The notes under the pieces are model-generated. The model searched no databases. It had not been told where the DNA came from and saw only the letters and a program-made list of their open reading frames with translations. The position numbers were made by a program, and so were the translations under genes. Shown piece after piece: positions 35,961 through 45,410 of a DNA stretch of 62,095 nucleotides (positions are counted from its first letter, which is position 1; the number at the start of each line of letters is the position of its first letter). Origin of the DNA: Stenotrophomonas chelatiphaga (GTDB lineage Bacteria; Pseudomonadota; Gammaproteobacteria; Xanthomonadales; Xanthomonadaceae); NCBI RefSeq assembly GCF_001431535.1, contig NZ_LDJK01000020.1:1-62095 (forward strand), in the 5' to 3' direction.

Positions 35961-38204
35961 TCAGTCCACCGAAAGTCCTTCCACCTTCTGCCAACCGCGC
36001 GGCAGAAGGTGTCCACGCGTGGCGCGCGAACCCAGGTAGGCGTCCAGCTCGCTGAACTTCAGGCCCATGGTGCGCTGGCCGCTGCGTACCTGCAGGGTCT
36101 GGCCGGGGCTGATCGCCACCACCGCCACCACCCGCTCGGTGGCCAGCTTGGCCTTGGGGATCTCGATGATCTTGTTGCCCTTGCCCTTGTCCAGTTCCGG
36201 CAGGTCACTGGCGGCGATCGCCAGCAGGTTGCCCGAACTGGTCACCGCCACGATGCGGTCGGTGTCCACGTTGGCCACCAGCGCCGGCTGCAGCACCGAA
36301 GAGCCCGATGCCAGGTTGAGCATCGCCTTGCCGGCCTTGTTGCGGCCGATCAGGTTCTCGAAGCGGGTCACGAAGCCATAGCCGTGGGTGGAGGCCAGCA
36401 CGAAGCGGCCGTTCGGTTCGGCGCTGGCGAGGGTGACGAAGCTGGTGCCGGGCGCCGGCGAGAAGCGGCCGGTCAGCGGTTCACCGTTGCCACGTGCCGA
36501 CGGCAGGGTGTGCACCGGCGTGGAGTACGCGCGGCCCTCGCTGTCCAGGAAGGCGACCTGCTGGGTGCTGCGTGCACGCACCGAAGCCAGCATGCTGTCG
36601 CCGTCGCGGTAATTCATCGACGACGCATCCACGTCGTGGCCCTTGGCCGCACGGATCCACCCCTTCTCCGACAGCACCACGGTCATCGGCTCGCTGGGCA
36701 CCAGCTCGGTTTCGTCGATGGCCTGGGCGGCCGTGCGCTGCACCAGCGGCGAACGACGGGCATCGCCGAACTTCTTCGCATCGGCGGTCAGTTCGTCCTT
36801 GATCAGCTTCTTCAGCTTGGCCTTGCTGTCCAGGATGCCGAGGATCTTGTCGCGTTCCTTGGCCAGCTCGTCCTGCTCGCCGCGGATCTTCATCTCTTCC
36901 AGGCGCGCCAGCTGCTTCAGCTTGGTTTCCAGGATGTACTCGGCCTGGTCGTCGGACAGGCCGAAGCGCGCGATCAGCGCGGCTTTCGGCTCGTCTTCGG
37001 TACGGATGATGTGGATCACCTCGTCCAGGTTGAGGAAGGCGACCAGCAGGCCTTCCAACAGGTGCAGGCGACGCTCCACCTTCTGCAGGCGATGCTGCAG
37101 GCGGCGGGTCACGGTGCTGCTGCGGAAGGCCAGCCATTCGCTCAGCAGGGTCTTGAGGTTCTTGACCTGCGGGCGCCCATCCAGGCCGATCACGTTGAGG
37201 TTGACCCGGTAGCTGCGTTCCATGTCCGTGGTGGCGAACAGGTGGCCCATCAGCTGGTCGGCGTCGACCCGGTTGGAGCGCGGCACCAGCACCACCCGCA
37301 CCGGATTGGCGTGGTCGGATTCATCGCGCACGTCCTCGATCCACGGCAGCTTCTTGGCGCGCATCTGCGCGGCGATCTGTTCGATCACCTTCGACGGCGA
37401 AACCTGGAAGGGCAGGGCGTTGACCACCACGTTGCCGTTTTCCTTGAGGAAGGTCGCGCGCGCACGCACGCTGCCATGGCCGGTTTCGTACATGTGCAGC
37501 AGGTCGGCGGCCGGGGTGATGATCTCCGCGTTGGACGGATAATCCGGACCTTTCACGTGTTCGCACAGGTCGCGCACGCTGGCATCGGGATCTTCCAGCA
37601 GGTGCAGCAGGGCGCTGACGATCTCGTTGAGGTTGTGCGGCGGCACGTCGGTGGCCATGCCCACGGCAATGCCGGTGGTGCCGTTGAGCAGCAGGTGCGG
37701 CAGCCGCGCCGGCATCCAGGTCGGCTCCTGCAGGGTGCCGTCGAAGTTCGGCGTCCAGTCGGTGGTGCCGTGGCCCAGTTCGCCCAACAGCACTTCGGCG
37801 ATCGGGGTCAGCTTGGATTCGGTGTAACGCATCGCCGCGAAGGATTTCGGGTCGTCGCTGGAACCGAAGTTGCCCTGGCCTTCGATCAGCGGATAGCGGT
37901 ACGAAAACGGCTGCGCCATCAGCACCAGTGCTTCGTAGCAGGCACTGTCACCATGCGGGTGGTATTTACCGATGACGTCGCCGACGGTGCGGGCGGACTT
38001 CTTCGGCTTGGAGGCGGCGTTCAGTCCCAGCTCGCTCATCGCATAGATGATGCGGCGCTGCACCGGCTTGAGGCCGTCGCCGAGGAACGGCAGCGCACGG
38101 TCCAGCACGACGTACATCGAGTAGTCGAGGTAGGCGCGCTCGGCATACTCGCGCAGCGGCAGTTGTTCGAAGCCGTGGAAGACGGGGCGGGCAAGATCGG
38201 TCAT
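35961..38204 (-). CDS. parC: DNA topoisomerase IV subunit A
   Basis: Decatenating type IIA topoisomerase subunit that cuts and rejoins DNA with ParE. The 747 residues show the winged-helix domain with active-site Tyr127 (AAMRYTES), the quinolone-resistance region [13 protein letters not shown] and, after about residue 490, the beta-pinwheel C-terminal domain. Ser87 and Glu91 correspond to E. coli Ser80 and Glu84, so the target is wild type at the main resistance sites. It is monocistronic between a terminator and the AraC gene. Confidence 0.97.
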   Translation of the reverse strand: MTDLARPVFHGFEQLPLREYAERAYLDYSMYVVLDRALPFLGDGLKPVQRRIIYAMSELGLNAASKPKKSARTVGDVIGKYHPHGDSACYEALVLMAQPFSYRYPLIEGQGNFGSSDDPKSFAAMRYTESKLTPIAEVLLGELGHGTTDWTPNFDGTLQEPTWMPARLPHLLLNGTTGIAVGMATDVPPHNLNEIVSALLHLLEDPDASVRDLCEHVKGPDYPSNAEIITPAADLLHMYETGHGSVRARATFLKENGNVVVNALPFQVSPSKVIEQIAAQMRAKKLPWIEDVRDESDHANPVRVVLVPRSNRVDADQLMGHLFATTDMERSYRVNLNVIGLDGRPQVKNLKTLLSEWLAFRSSTVTRRLQHRLQKVERRLHLLEGLLVAFLNLDEVIHIIRTEDEPKAALIARFGLSDDQAEYILETKLKQLARLEEMKIRGEQDELAKERDKILGILDSKAKLKKLIKDELTADAKKFGDARRSPLVQRTAAQAIDETELVPSEPMTVVLSEKGWIRAAKGHDVDASSMNYRDGDSMLASVRARSTQQVAFLDSEGRAYSTPVHTLPSARGNGEPLTGRFSPAPGTSFVTLASAEPNGRFVLASTHGYGFVTRFENLIGRNKAGKAMLNLASGSSVLQPALVANVDTDRIVAVTSSGNLLAIAASDLPELDKGKGNKIIEIPKAKLATERVVAVVAISPGQTLQVRSGQRTMGLKFSELDAYLGSRATRGHLLPRGWQKVEGLSVD

Positions 38205-38262
38205 GCGGGGTTGTTACCTGTGTTCGGAGGCGGCGACGGCCGTCGCCCTCGCAATGCGTTGA

Positions 38263-39168
38263 TTATCCGGATGCGGCCGGAGAAGCCAAGCCACGCGGCG
38301 GATCCAGTCCGCGCCCGGCGCGCGCCAGGTAGCGTCCCGGTGGTACCCCGAAGTGGCGGCGGAACACGGTGACGAAGGCGCTGGAGCTGCTGAAGCCCAG
38401 TGCGTGGGCGATATCGGACACCGCGCGGCCTTCGCTGAGCTGGCGCAGCGCCTCGGCCAACCGCGCCTGCTGGCGCCAGTGGGCGAAGCTGAGCGTGGTC
38501 TCCTCGCGGAAATGGCGGGTCAGCGAACGGGTCGACAGGCCCGCCCACGCCGCCCACTGCGCCAGGCTGCGGTCATCGGCCGGTTCGGCCAGCAGCTGCG
38601 AGGCGATCTTCAGCAGGCGCCGGTCGCGCGGCATCGGCAGGTGCATGCGCTGGCGCGGGGCGGCGCGGATTTCGTCCAGCAGCACCTCGATCAGGTGCTG
38701 CTGGCGGGCGCTGGCCGCATCGGCGATCGGCCAGTCGCAGACCCGCAGCGCCACGGCCTGCAGCAACGGAGAAATGCCGATCACGCAGGGGTCGGCGGGC
38801 AGGTCATGGCACAGCGCCGGCGCCAGCACCATGCCCCAGCCGCGCAGGGGCCCATCGATGGCCACCGTGTGCGGTTCGGCGGCGGGCATCCAGCCGGCCG
38901 ATCCGGGCGCCAGCGACCAGGTACCGTGGCGGGTGCGGGTGGTCAGCAGGCCGCTTTCCACGCAGATCAGCTGGGCACGGCCGTGGGTATGCCAATCCAC
39001 CTCGTTGGCCAGCCCGGTCGGGCTGTCGATGCGGAAGCCCACTACCGGCAGCCCGTCCTCGCGTTCGAACCACTCCAACGCGCTGTCACGCAGCAGCTGT
39101 CTGGCGGCTTCGGTATCTGGACCTTGGCGCACATGGGCCGGCGGCATTGGCTGGAAACTGTCATTCAT
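38263..39168 (-). CDS. AraC-family transcriptional regulator
   Basis: A 301-residue regulator. The N-terminal cupin-like sensing domain (WHTHGRAQLICVESGLLTTRT, SAGWMPAAEPHTVAIDG, about 55-120) matches AraC regulators with a conserved histidine pair. The C-terminal double helix-turn-helix (about 200-295) has LAQWAAWAGLSTRSLTRHFREETTLSF and VSDIAHALGFSSSSAFVTVFRRHFGVPPGRY. It is divergent from emrR with a 145-bp shared upstream region, so it may respond to or regulate the pump; no direct evidence. The start ATG is at 39168. Confidence 0.88.
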   Translation of the reverse strand: MNDSFQPMPPAHVRQGPDTEAARQLLRDSALEWFEREDGLPVVGFRIDSPTGLANEVDWHTHGRAQLICVESGLLTTRTRHGTWSLAPGSAGWMPAAEPHTVAIDGPLRGWGMVLAPALCHDLPADPCVIGISPLLQAVALRVCDWPIADAASARQQHLIEVLLDEIRAAPRQRMHLPMPRDRRLLKIASQLLAEPADDRSLAQWAAWAGLSTRSLTRHFREETTLSFAHWRQQARLAEALRQLSEGRAVSDIAHALGFSSSSAFVTVFRRHFGVPPGRYLARAGRGLDPPRGLASPAASG

Positions 39169-39268
39169 TGGCTGGATTGTACTACCCGGCCACTCCGGAC
39201 GCCCGTTAAGGTAGCCACCTTCGCGATCACGCCCATTGCTGCAACACAGCATTCATTGCCAGATCGAA

Positions 39269-39291
39269 ATATTTCTATTGAGAAATATAAT
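39269..39291 (+). promoter_or_regulatory. EmrR operator and overlapping -10 box
   Basis: A perfect palindrome ATATTTCT-ATTG-AGAAATAT (39269-39288) lies 26 bp before the emrR ATG. TATAAT (39286-39291) overlaps its right end, so a bound dimer would block RNA polymerase. AT-rich 8-4-8 palindromes are typical MarR-family sites; autorepression is inferred. Confidence 0.8.
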
Positions 39292-39313
39292 TTTTGGAAG
39301 AGAATGCTACCCC

Positions 39314-39757
39314 ATGATCTGTCCTTCCGACTCGCCCCCCAGTTTCGGGCTGCTGCTGCGCCAGGTGCGCGACGGCCTGGTCCGCCAGCTTGATGCCTCG
39401 ATGGCCGAAGAAGACCTTGGCCTCAACTTCACCCACTACATCGGCCTGAAAGTGCTTGCGCGGATGGCGCCGTGCACCGCCAACGAACTGGCCAGGGCGA
39501 TCGACCAGGTGCCCAGCGCGGTGACCCGCCTGCTGGACAAGCTGGAAGCGCTGGGCTGCGTTCGCCGCGAAGCCCATGCGCAGGACCGGCGCGCGCTGCA
39601 GATCGTACTGACCGAAGAAGGCCGCGCGCTGTGGCTGCGGCTGCAGAAACGTGGCGAGGACGTGATCGATTACGCCTCCCGTGAGCTCAGCGCCGACGAA
39701 CGCGCGCAGCTGCTCTCCCTGTTGACCCGAATCCGCGACTCCCTGGCGACTCCATGA
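39314..39757 (+). CDS. emrR: MarR-family repressor of the efflux operon
   Basis: A 147-residue winged-helix regulator: the LLLRQVRDGLVRQLDA N-terminal dimer helix, the HTH region ANELARAIDQVPSAVTRLLDKLEALGCVRRE (about 60-90), the wing HAQDRRALQIVLTEEG, and a C-terminal dimerisation helix. MarR proteins release DNA on binding phenolic or drug ligands, derepressing the pump. It is first in the emrR-emrC-emrA-emrB operon, overlaps emrC by ATGA, and has its own palindromic site at 39269. The arrangement matches the emrRCAB locus of S. maltophilia. Confidence 0.88.
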   Translation: MICPSDSPPSFGLLLRQVRDGLVRQLDASMAEEDLGLNFTHYIGLKVLARMAPCTANELARAIDQVPSAVTRLLDKLEALGCVRREAHAQDRRALQIVLTEEGRALWLRLQKRGEDVIDYASRELSADERAQLLSLLTRIRDSLATP

Positions 39758-41247
39758 CTCCCATCACTCTCTCTACTTCATGGCGGCACGGCCGGCCGCT
39801 GCTGCTTGCCGGCCTGGCGCTGGCCCTGGCCGCGTGCGCCAGCAGCCGTGGCCTGCAGCCGCAGGGCGCGCTGCGCGACGTTGATTCCCTGCACAGCGAG
39901 CGCACGCTGGCCGATGCCACGCTGGGCGCGGCCGGTTTCCCCGCCCGCGACTGGTGGACGGCGCTGGGCGACCCGCAGCTCGATGCGCTGATCAGCGAAG
40001 GCCTGGCCAGCCACCCCAGCCTGGAAGCGGCCGACGCACGCCTGCGCCAGGCCCGTTCGCAGGTCGGCGGTGCGCGTGCGGATCAGCTGCCGAACCTGTC
40101 CGTATCCGGTGGCTACACCGGGCTGCGCCTGCCCGAGTCGATGCTCGGCGATGAAGCCGGTGGCCATTACGCCGGCAGTGGGCAGGTCGCGTTCAATTTC
40201 AGCTATGGCGTGGACCTGTGGGGCGGCAAGCGTGCGACCTGGGAAGCGGCGGTGGACAGCGCCCACGCGGCGGCCATCGATGCGCAGGCCGCCCGACTGA
40301 ACCTGTCGGCCAACATCACCCAGGCGTATGCCGGGCTGGCCTATGCCTGGCAGCTGCACGACGTGGCAGCCGAAGAACTGGCGCGCTCGCAGAAGGCGTT
40401 GCAGCTGACCGGCCAGCGTCGCGCTGCCGGCATCGACAGCGACCTGCAGGTACGCCAGGCCGAGGCACGCGTGCCGGCCGCGCAGCAGCAGCTGCAGGCC
40501 GCCCAGCAGCAGATCGACGAGGGCCGCACGGCACTGGCCGCGCTGGTCGGGCAGGGCCCGGATCGTGGGCTGCAGATCGAACGGCCGCGCCATCTCGATC
40601 CGCTGGCCCTGCAGCTGCCCGGCGTGTTGCCCAGCGCGCTGCTGGGCCGTCGTCCGGACATCGTGGCCGCGCGCTGGCGGGTGGAGGCGGCCGGCAGGCA
40701 GATCGATGCCGCCAAGGCGAAGTTCTATCCCAGCCTGAATCTCACCGCGCTGGCCGGGGTGGTCGCCCCGAACGTGGGCGACCTGCTGCAGAGCAGCTCC
40801 ACCTTCGCCTACATCGGCCCCGCGCTGAGCCTGCCGATATTCGATGGCGGCCGCCTGCGCGCCGGCCTGGACAGCAAGGACGCCGACTATGACCTGGCCG
40901 TGGCCAGCTACAACCAGCGGCTGCTGGATGCGCTGCACGAGGTGGCCGACCAGGTCAACGCGGTGCGCTCTCTGCAGCAGCAGGCGCAGTCGCAGCAGCA
41001 GGCGGTGGACACCGCGCGCGCTGCGCATGGACTGGCCGAACAGCGCTACCGCGCCGGCATCGGCGGCTACCTCGATGTGCTGACCGCGCAGTCCACCCTG
41101 CTGCAGGCGCAGCAGCGGTTGGCCGGGCTGCAGTCGCAGCAGGTGCTGTCCTCGATCCGCCTGAGCCAGGCGCTGGGCGGGGGCTTCGATCCCACCGCCG
41201 ATGACAGCCGCCGCGCCGCCTCCCTTTCCGATTCCTCGCATTCCTGA
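39754..41247 (+). CDS. emrC: Outer-membrane efflux lipoprotein (NodT/OprM family)
   Basis: TolC-like outer membrane channel of the tripartite EmrCAB pump, 497 residues. The signal sequence ends in lipobox LAAC with Cys28. Two OEP repeats (about 75-260 and 290-490) hold coiled-coil segments, with the family pattern SYGVDLWGGKRATWEAA and LLGRRPDIVAARWRVEAA. The start overlaps the emrR stop. The second locus in this window, macC at 50936, is a paralogue. Confidence 0.88.
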   Translation: MTPITLSTSWRHGRPLLLAGLALALAACASSRGLQPQGALRDVDSLHSERTLADATLGAAGFPARDWWTALGDPQLDALISEGLASHPSLEAADARLRQARSQVGGARADQLPNLSVSGGYTGLRLPESMLGDEAGGHYAGSGQVAFNFSYGVDLWGGKRATWEAAVDSAHAAAIDAQAARLNLSANITQAYAGLAYAWQLHDVAAEELARSQKALQLTGQRRAAGIDSDLQVRQAEARVPAAQQQLQAAQQQIDEGRTALAALVGQGPDRGLQIERPRHLDPLALQLPGVLPSALLGRRPDIVAARWRVEAAGRQIDAAKAKFYPSLNLTALAGVVAPNVGDLLQSSSTFAYIGPALSLPIFDGGRLRAGLDSKDADYDLAVASYNQRLLDALHEVADQVNAVRSLQQQAQSQQQAVDTARAAHGLAEQRYRAGIGGYLDVLTAQSTLLQAQQRLAGLQSQQVLSSIRLSQALGGGFDPTADDSRRAASLSDSSHS

Positions 41248-41258
41248 AGAAGCCTTCC

Positions 41259-42512
41259 ATGAGCCAGACTCCCTCATCCGCGGCCCCCGCCGCTCCCAGC
41301 CGTCGCGGCAAGCTGCTGCGCGGACTGCTTGTCATCGTGCTGCTGCTGATTGCTGCCGCCGCGCTGTGGTACTTCATGTTCGGCCGCTGGTTCGAAGAAA
41401 CCGACGATGCTTACGTCGGCGGCAACCAGGTGCAGATCACCTCCATGATCACCGGTACGGTGGTCGGCATTGCGGCCGACGATGGCATGCGCGTGGAGCG
41501 CGGCCAGGTGCTGGTGCAGCTGGATCCGTCCGATACCGAAGTCGCCCTGCAGCAGGCCGAAGCCAAGCTGGCCGGTACCGTGCGCCAGGTGCGCGGTCTG
41601 TACCGCAGCGTGGAAGGTGCGCAGGCTGAACTCAACGCCCGCCAGGTCACCCTGAAGCGCGCCCGCGATGACTTCGCACGCCGCAAGGACCTGGCCACCA
41701 CCGGCGCCATTTCCAACGAAGAGCTGGCGCATGCACGCGATGAACTGGCCGCTGCCGAAGCGGCCGTAGCCGGTTCGCGCGAGACCTTCGAGCGCAGCCG
41801 TGCGCTGGTGGATGACACCGTGATCGCCACCCAGCCGGACGTGCAGGCCGCCGCAGCGCAGCTGCGCCAGGCATGGCTGAACAATGCGCGTGCCGGCATC
41901 GTCTCGCCGGTCACCGGCTACGTTGCGCGTCGTTCGGTGCAGGTGGGCCAGCGCGTGCAGCCGGGCAATGCGCTGATGGCCGTGGTGCCGACCGAGCAGA
42001 TGTGGGTGGAAGCCAACTTCAAGGAAACCCAGCTGCGGCACATGCGCCTGGGCCAGGAAGTGGAGCTGCGTTCGGACCTGTACGGCGGCGATGTGCGCTA
42101 CACCGGGCACCTGACCAGCCTGGGCATGGGCACCGGTTCGGCGTTCTCGCTGCTGCCGGCGCAGAACGCCAGCGGCAACTGGATCAAGATCGTGCAGCGC
42201 GTGCCGGTGCGCATCGCCATCGATGCCAAGCAGCTGGCCGAACACCCGCTGCGCATCGGCCTGTCGATGAAGGCCGAAGTGAGCCTGCGTGACCAGAAGG
42301 GCGAAGTGCTACCCAGCCAGGCCGCCACCGGTTCGGTGTTCGACACCGACGTGTACGCCAAGCAGATGCACGATGCCGATGATGCGATCCACGCCATCAT
42401 CCAGGGCAACCTGCCACAGCGCGCCGGCGCTGCCGCCGCGGCCGGCCCCAAGGCGACCGCTGCGGTGGGCCAGCAGCCGACCACGCCGCCCCACGTATCC
42501 AAGGCAGGCTGA
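41259..42512 (+). CDS. emrA: Membrane-fusion protein of MFS efflux pump
   Basis: HlyD/EmrA-family adaptor of 417 residues, anchored by one N-terminal transmembrane helix (about 20-45, LLVIVLLLIAAAALWYFMF). The periplasmic part has the barrel-sandwich motif ETDDAYVGGNQVQITSMITGTVV, an alpha-helical hairpin (about 95-195), the NARAGIVSPVTGYVARRSVQVGQ lipoyl half and the beta-barrel region VEANFKETQLRHMRLGQEVEL. It links EmrB to EmrC. The C-terminal ~35 residues are Ala/Pro-rich. Confidence 0.93.
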   Translation: MSQTPSSAAPAAPSRRGKLLRGLLVIVLLLIAAAALWYFMFGRWFEETDDAYVGGNQVQITSMITGTVVGIAADDGMRVERGQVLVQLDPSDTEVALQQAEAKLAGTVRQVRGLYRSVEGAQAELNARQVTLKRARDDFARRKDLATTGAISNEELAHARDELAAAEAAVAGSRETFERSRALVDDTVIATQPDVQAAAAQLRQAWLNNARAGIVSPVTGYVARRSVQVGQRVQPGNALMAVVPTEQMWVEANFKETQLRHMRLGQEVELRSDLYGGDVRYTGHLTSLGMGTGSAFSLLPAQNASGNWIKIVQRVPVRIAIDAKQLAEHPLRIGLSMKAEVSLRDQKGEVLPSQAATGSVFDTDVYAKQMHDADDAIHAIIQGNLPQRAGAAAAAGPKATAAVGQQPTTPPHVSKAG

Positions 42513-42518
42513 GTTTCC

Positions 42519-44102
42519 ATGTCTTCCCAAGCCCCTGCCGTGCCCGGTACGCCGGGCCCGCCGGCCGCCCCGGCCGCCGGTTTCCTGCCACCCAACGTCG
42601 CCCTGTGCACCGCGGGCCTGGCGATGGCCTCGTTCATGCAGGTGCTGGACACCACCATCGCCAATGTGTCCCTGCCGACCATCGCCGGCAACCTGGGGGC
42701 CAGTTCGCAGCAGGCCACCTGGGTGATCACCTCGTTCGCGGTCAGCACCGCGATCGCGCTGCCGCTGACCGGTTGGCTCAGCCGCCGGGTCGGCGAGACC
42801 AAGCTGTTCGTGTGGGCCACGCTGGCCTTCACCATCGCCTCGCTGCTGTGTGGGCTGGCCCAGAGCATGGGCATGCTGGTGGTATCGCGCGCACTGCAGG
42901 GCTTCGTTGCCGGCCCGATGTATCCCATCACCCAGTCGCTGCTGGTGTCGATCTACCCGCGTGAGAAACGCGGGCAGGCGCTGGCGCTGCTGGCGATGAT
43001 CACCGTGGTGGCACCGATCTGCGGGCCGATCCTGGGTGGCTGGATCACCGACAACTACAGTTGGGAATGGATCTTCCTGATCAACGTACCGCTGGGCATC
43101 TTCGCCGCGCTGGTGGTGGGCAACCAGATGAAGGGCCGCCCGGAGCAGATCGAAAAGCCGAAGATGGATTACGTCGGTCTGGTCACGCTGGTGATCGGCG
43201 TCGGTGCGCTGCAGCTGGTGCTCGACCTGGGCAACGACGAAGACTGGTTCAGTTCGCCGATGATCGTCGCGCTGTCCTGCGTTTCGGTGGTCGCCCTGGC
43301 GGTGTTCCTGATCTGGGAACTGACCGACAAGGATCCCATCGTCGACCTGCGCCTGTTCCGGCATCGCAACTTCCGGGCCGGTACGATGGCGATGGTGGTG
43401 GCCTATGCGGCGTTCTTCAGCGTGTCGCTGCTGATCCCGCAATGGCTGCAGCGTGACATGGGCTACACGGCCATCTGGGCCGGCCTGGCCACCGCGCCGA
43501 TCGGCATCCTGCCGGTGATCATGACTCCGTTCGTGGGCAAGTACGCATCGCGCTTCGACATGCGCATGCTCGCCTCGGTGGCGTTCGTGTTCCTGTCCTT
43601 CACCAGCTTCCTGCGTTCCGGATTCAACCTGCAGGTGGACTTCCAGCACGTGGCCGGGGTACAGCTGCTGATGGGCGTGGGCGTGGCGCTGTTCTTCATG
43701 CCGGTGCTGCAGATCCTGCTGTCCGACCTGGACGGGCGCGAGATCGCCGCCGGCTCCGGCCTGGCCACGTTCCTGCGCACGCTGGGCGGCAGCTTCGCGG
43801 CGTCGTTGACCACCTGGCTGTGGTCACGGCGCACCCAGGTGCACCATGCCGACATCACCGAACACATATCGGTGTACCAGCCGGGCATCCAGGAGCAGGT
43901 GACCGCGATGGGGCAGGGCGACCTGCAGCACGGCGCGGCAGCGCTCAATACGATGATCAACCATCAGGCATCGCAGATGGGGTTCAACGATATCTTCTTC
44001 CTGCTGGGCTGGATATTCCTGGCCATCATCGCGTTCCTGTGGCTGGCCAAGCCGCCATTCGGTGCGGGTGCGGGCAGCGCGGCGGCGGCGGGCGGGCACT
44101 GA
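42519..44102 (+). CDS. emrB: DHA2-family MFS multidrug transporter
   Basis: Inner-membrane drug/proton antiporter with 14 predicted transmembrane helices in 527 residues. It shows the DHA2 hallmarks MQVLDTTIANVSLPTIAGNLG, the motif-A-like GWLSRRVGETK segment, and RALQGFVAGPMYPITQSLL. Substrates of the Stenotrophomonas EmrCAB system are hydrophobic uncouplers and some antibiotics (family knowledge). It is 6 bp after emrA and ends the operon; a SMAG element and a weak hairpin follow. Confidence 0.93.
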   Translation: MSSQAPAVPGTPGPPAAPAAGFLPPNVALCTAGLAMASFMQVLDTTIANVSLPTIAGNLGASSQQATWVITSFAVSTAIALPLTGWLSRRVGETKLFVWATLAFTIASLLCGLAQSMGMLVVSRALQGFVAGPMYPITQSLLVSIYPREKRGQALALLAMITVVAPICGPILGGWITDNYSWEWIFLINVPLGIFAALVVGNQMKGRPEQIEKPKMDYVGLVTLVIGVGALQLVLDLGNDEDWFSSPMIVALSCVSVVALAVFLIWELTDKDPIVDLRLFRHRNFRAGTMAMVVAYAAFFSVSLLIPQWLQRDMGYTAIWAGLATAPIGILPVIMTPFVGKYASRFDMRMLASVAFVFLSFTSFLRSGFNLQVDFQHVAGVQLLMGVGVALFFMPVLQILLSDLDGREIAAGSGLATFLRTLGGSFAASLTTWLWSRRTQVHHADITEHISVYQPGIQEQVTAMGQGDLQHGAAALNTMINHQASQMGFNDIFFLLGWIFLAIIAFLWLAKPPFGAGAGSAAAAGGH

Positions 44103-44122
44103 TCGCAGGCGCGGACATTACG

Positions 44123-44148
44123 GTAGCGCCGGGCCATGCCCGGCGAGC
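44123..44148 (+). repeat. SMAG-like GTAG palindrome
   Basis: GTAGC followed by GCCGGGC-CAT-GCCCGGC and ending GAGC, 20 bp after emrB. It matches the classic form of the family. Confidence 0.8.
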
Positions 44149-44162
44149 ACAGCGGTAAACAA

Positions 44163-44205
44163 GCGACGGCCAACGCTGAAGATTGACGGTGAGCGGCCGT
44201 CGCTA
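44163..44205 (-). repeat. SMAG-like palindrome, reverse orientation
   Basis: GCGACGGCC (44163-44171) and GGCCGTCGC (44194-44202) arms ending in CTAC. With the element at 44123 it forms a head-to-tail or opposed pair, as is common for this family. Confidence 0.6.
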
Positions 44206-44222
44206 CGTAAACGCCGGACATG

Positions 44223-44245
44223 AAAAAACCCGCTTTCGCGGGTTT
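44223..44245 (-). terminator. Terminator of tRNA-Leu copy 1
   Basis: AAACCCGC / GCGGGTTT arms with loop TTTC, followed by six T on the minus strand, 18 bp past the tRNA 3' end. Confidence 0.85.
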
Positions 44246-44262
44246 GATCATTTTCCGAGTCG

Positions 44263-44349
44263 TGGTGCCCAGGAGAGGACTCGAACCTCCACGAAGTTGC
44301 CCCCGCTAGCACCTGAAGCTAGTGCGTCTACCAATTCCGCCACCTGGGC
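44263..44349 (-). tRNA. tRNA-Leu(CAG), copy 1
   Basis: An 87-nt type II tRNA with encoded CCA (44265-44263). The minus strand begins GCCCAGG and ends CCTGGGCACCA. The anticodon loop TTCAGGT gives anticodon CAG, stem CTAGC/GCTAG, and the T-arm is GGTTCGAGTCC. It is identical to copy 2 at 46204. It has its own promoter and terminator. Confidence 0.97.
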
Positions 44350-44363
44350 GACTCAGGAGGAGA

Positions 44364-44392
44364 ATTATGGGGAACGAATTAATTTGTGTCAA
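44364..44392 (-). promoter_or_regulatory. Promoter of tRNA-Leu copy 1
   Basis: A perfect TTGACA (44392-44387), 17-bp spacer and CATAAT (44369-44364), 15 bp upstream of the tRNA. It is one of the strongest promoters in the window. Confidence 0.9.
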
Positions 44393-44424
44393 CAACATTT
44401 CTGCATTCCGATGACGCCGCCGCA

Positions 44425-45321
44425 TCAGTCATCCACTGCATGCCCGCCCAGGTGCAGCAGCAGGCTCTGCATGGAACGCGACAGCCCGTTCCAGCGGATG
44501 AAGCACAGGCTCAGCTGGCGACGCGCCCAGGCATCTTCCAGCGCGATGGCGTGGAAGCCGTAACGGCGCCGATGCTGCCGGCAGATCGAGCGCGGCACGA
44601 TGCCGATGCCGATCCCATGGCCGACCATCTCGCACACGCCTTCGAAAGTCTTCATGCGGATGCGCGGTGACAGGCTGCGGCCGAGCGCACGCGCGTTGTC
44701 TTCGATATGTTCCTGCAGCGCATTGCCATCGGCGAGGGCGACGAAGGTTTCGCCCAGCACCTCGGCGAACCGGGTCGAGGGGCTGGCCGCGAGCCGATGG
44801 TGGGGCGGCACGATCAGCAGCAGCGGGTCATCGGCCACCGGCTGCAGTTGCAGCGGGGCGCTGTCCACCGCATCGGACGTGATGCCGGCCTCGGCCTGCC
44901 CGCCGCGCACCGCGCGCACGATCTCCTTGCTGGTGCGTTCCTTCAGGTCCACGTGCAGGCGCGGCCGCGTCGCCATCCACGGGGCGAGGCGGCCGGGCAG
45001 GAAGGTGGTGAGTGCGCCGGTGTTGGCATACAGGTGCAGGGTGCCACGCGCGCCGCTGGCGAACTCCTGCAGTTCCTCGCGCAGCAACGACTGCTGGCGC
45101 AGCATCAGGCGTGCGTGGTGGGCAAGGGCCTCGCCGGCCTCGGTGGTGGTGACCCCGCGCGGGTGGCGGGTCAGCAGGGCGATCCCCGCTTCGGCCTCCA
45201 TCGTGCGCAGTCGTTCGCTGGTGGAGGCCAGGGCGAGGTGCGCGCGTGCGGCCCCGGCGGTGATGCTGCCGGCTTCAACCACCGCCAGGAACAGGCGCAG
45301 GTCGGCCAGGTCCATTCGCAT
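44425..45321 (-). CDS. LysR-family transcriptional regulator
   Basis: A 298-residue LTTR: N-terminal winged HTH (MDLADLRLFLAVVEAGSITAGAARAHLALASTSERLRTMEAEAGIALLTRHPRG pattern, about 3-60), a linker helix, and a substrate-binding domain with two subdomains (about 90-290; LHLYANTGALTTFLP, VRGGQAEAGITSD). The ATG at 45321 has GGGAG upstream; another ATG lies two codons later. It is divergent from the TauE/SafE exporter gene, which it probably controls. Confidence 0.88.
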   Translation of the reverse strand: MRMDLADLRLFLAVVEAGSITAGAARAHLALASTSERLRTMEAEAGIALLTRHPRGVTTTEAGEALAHHARLMLRQQSLLREELQEFASGARGTLHLYANTGALTTFLPGRLAPWMATRPRLHVDLKERTSKEIVRAVRGGQAEAGITSDAVDSAPLQLQPVADDPLLLIVPPHHRLAASPSTRFAEVLGETFVALADGNALQEHIEDNARALGRSLSPRIRMKTFEGVCEMVGHGIGIGIVPRSICRQHRRRYGFHAIALEDAWARRQLSLCFIRWNGLSRSMQSLLLHLGGHAVDD

Positions 45322-45410
45322 ATCTGCTGCTCCCTGCCTTCGGCCCAGCCGAAGGCGCGATGATCCAGGCCGCATTGTGCCGCAGGCCGGTGCCGGGTCC
45401 TAATGGCGCA

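Noticed and set aside
35961..38204. Quinolone-resistance mutation in parC
   Set aside because: The [13 protein letters not shown] segment keeps Ser and Glu at the E. coli 80 and 84 positions, the wild-type state.
35925..38372. An 815-codon plus-strand frame opposite parC
   Set aside because: Shadow of ParC, which is full length with all catalytic motifs.
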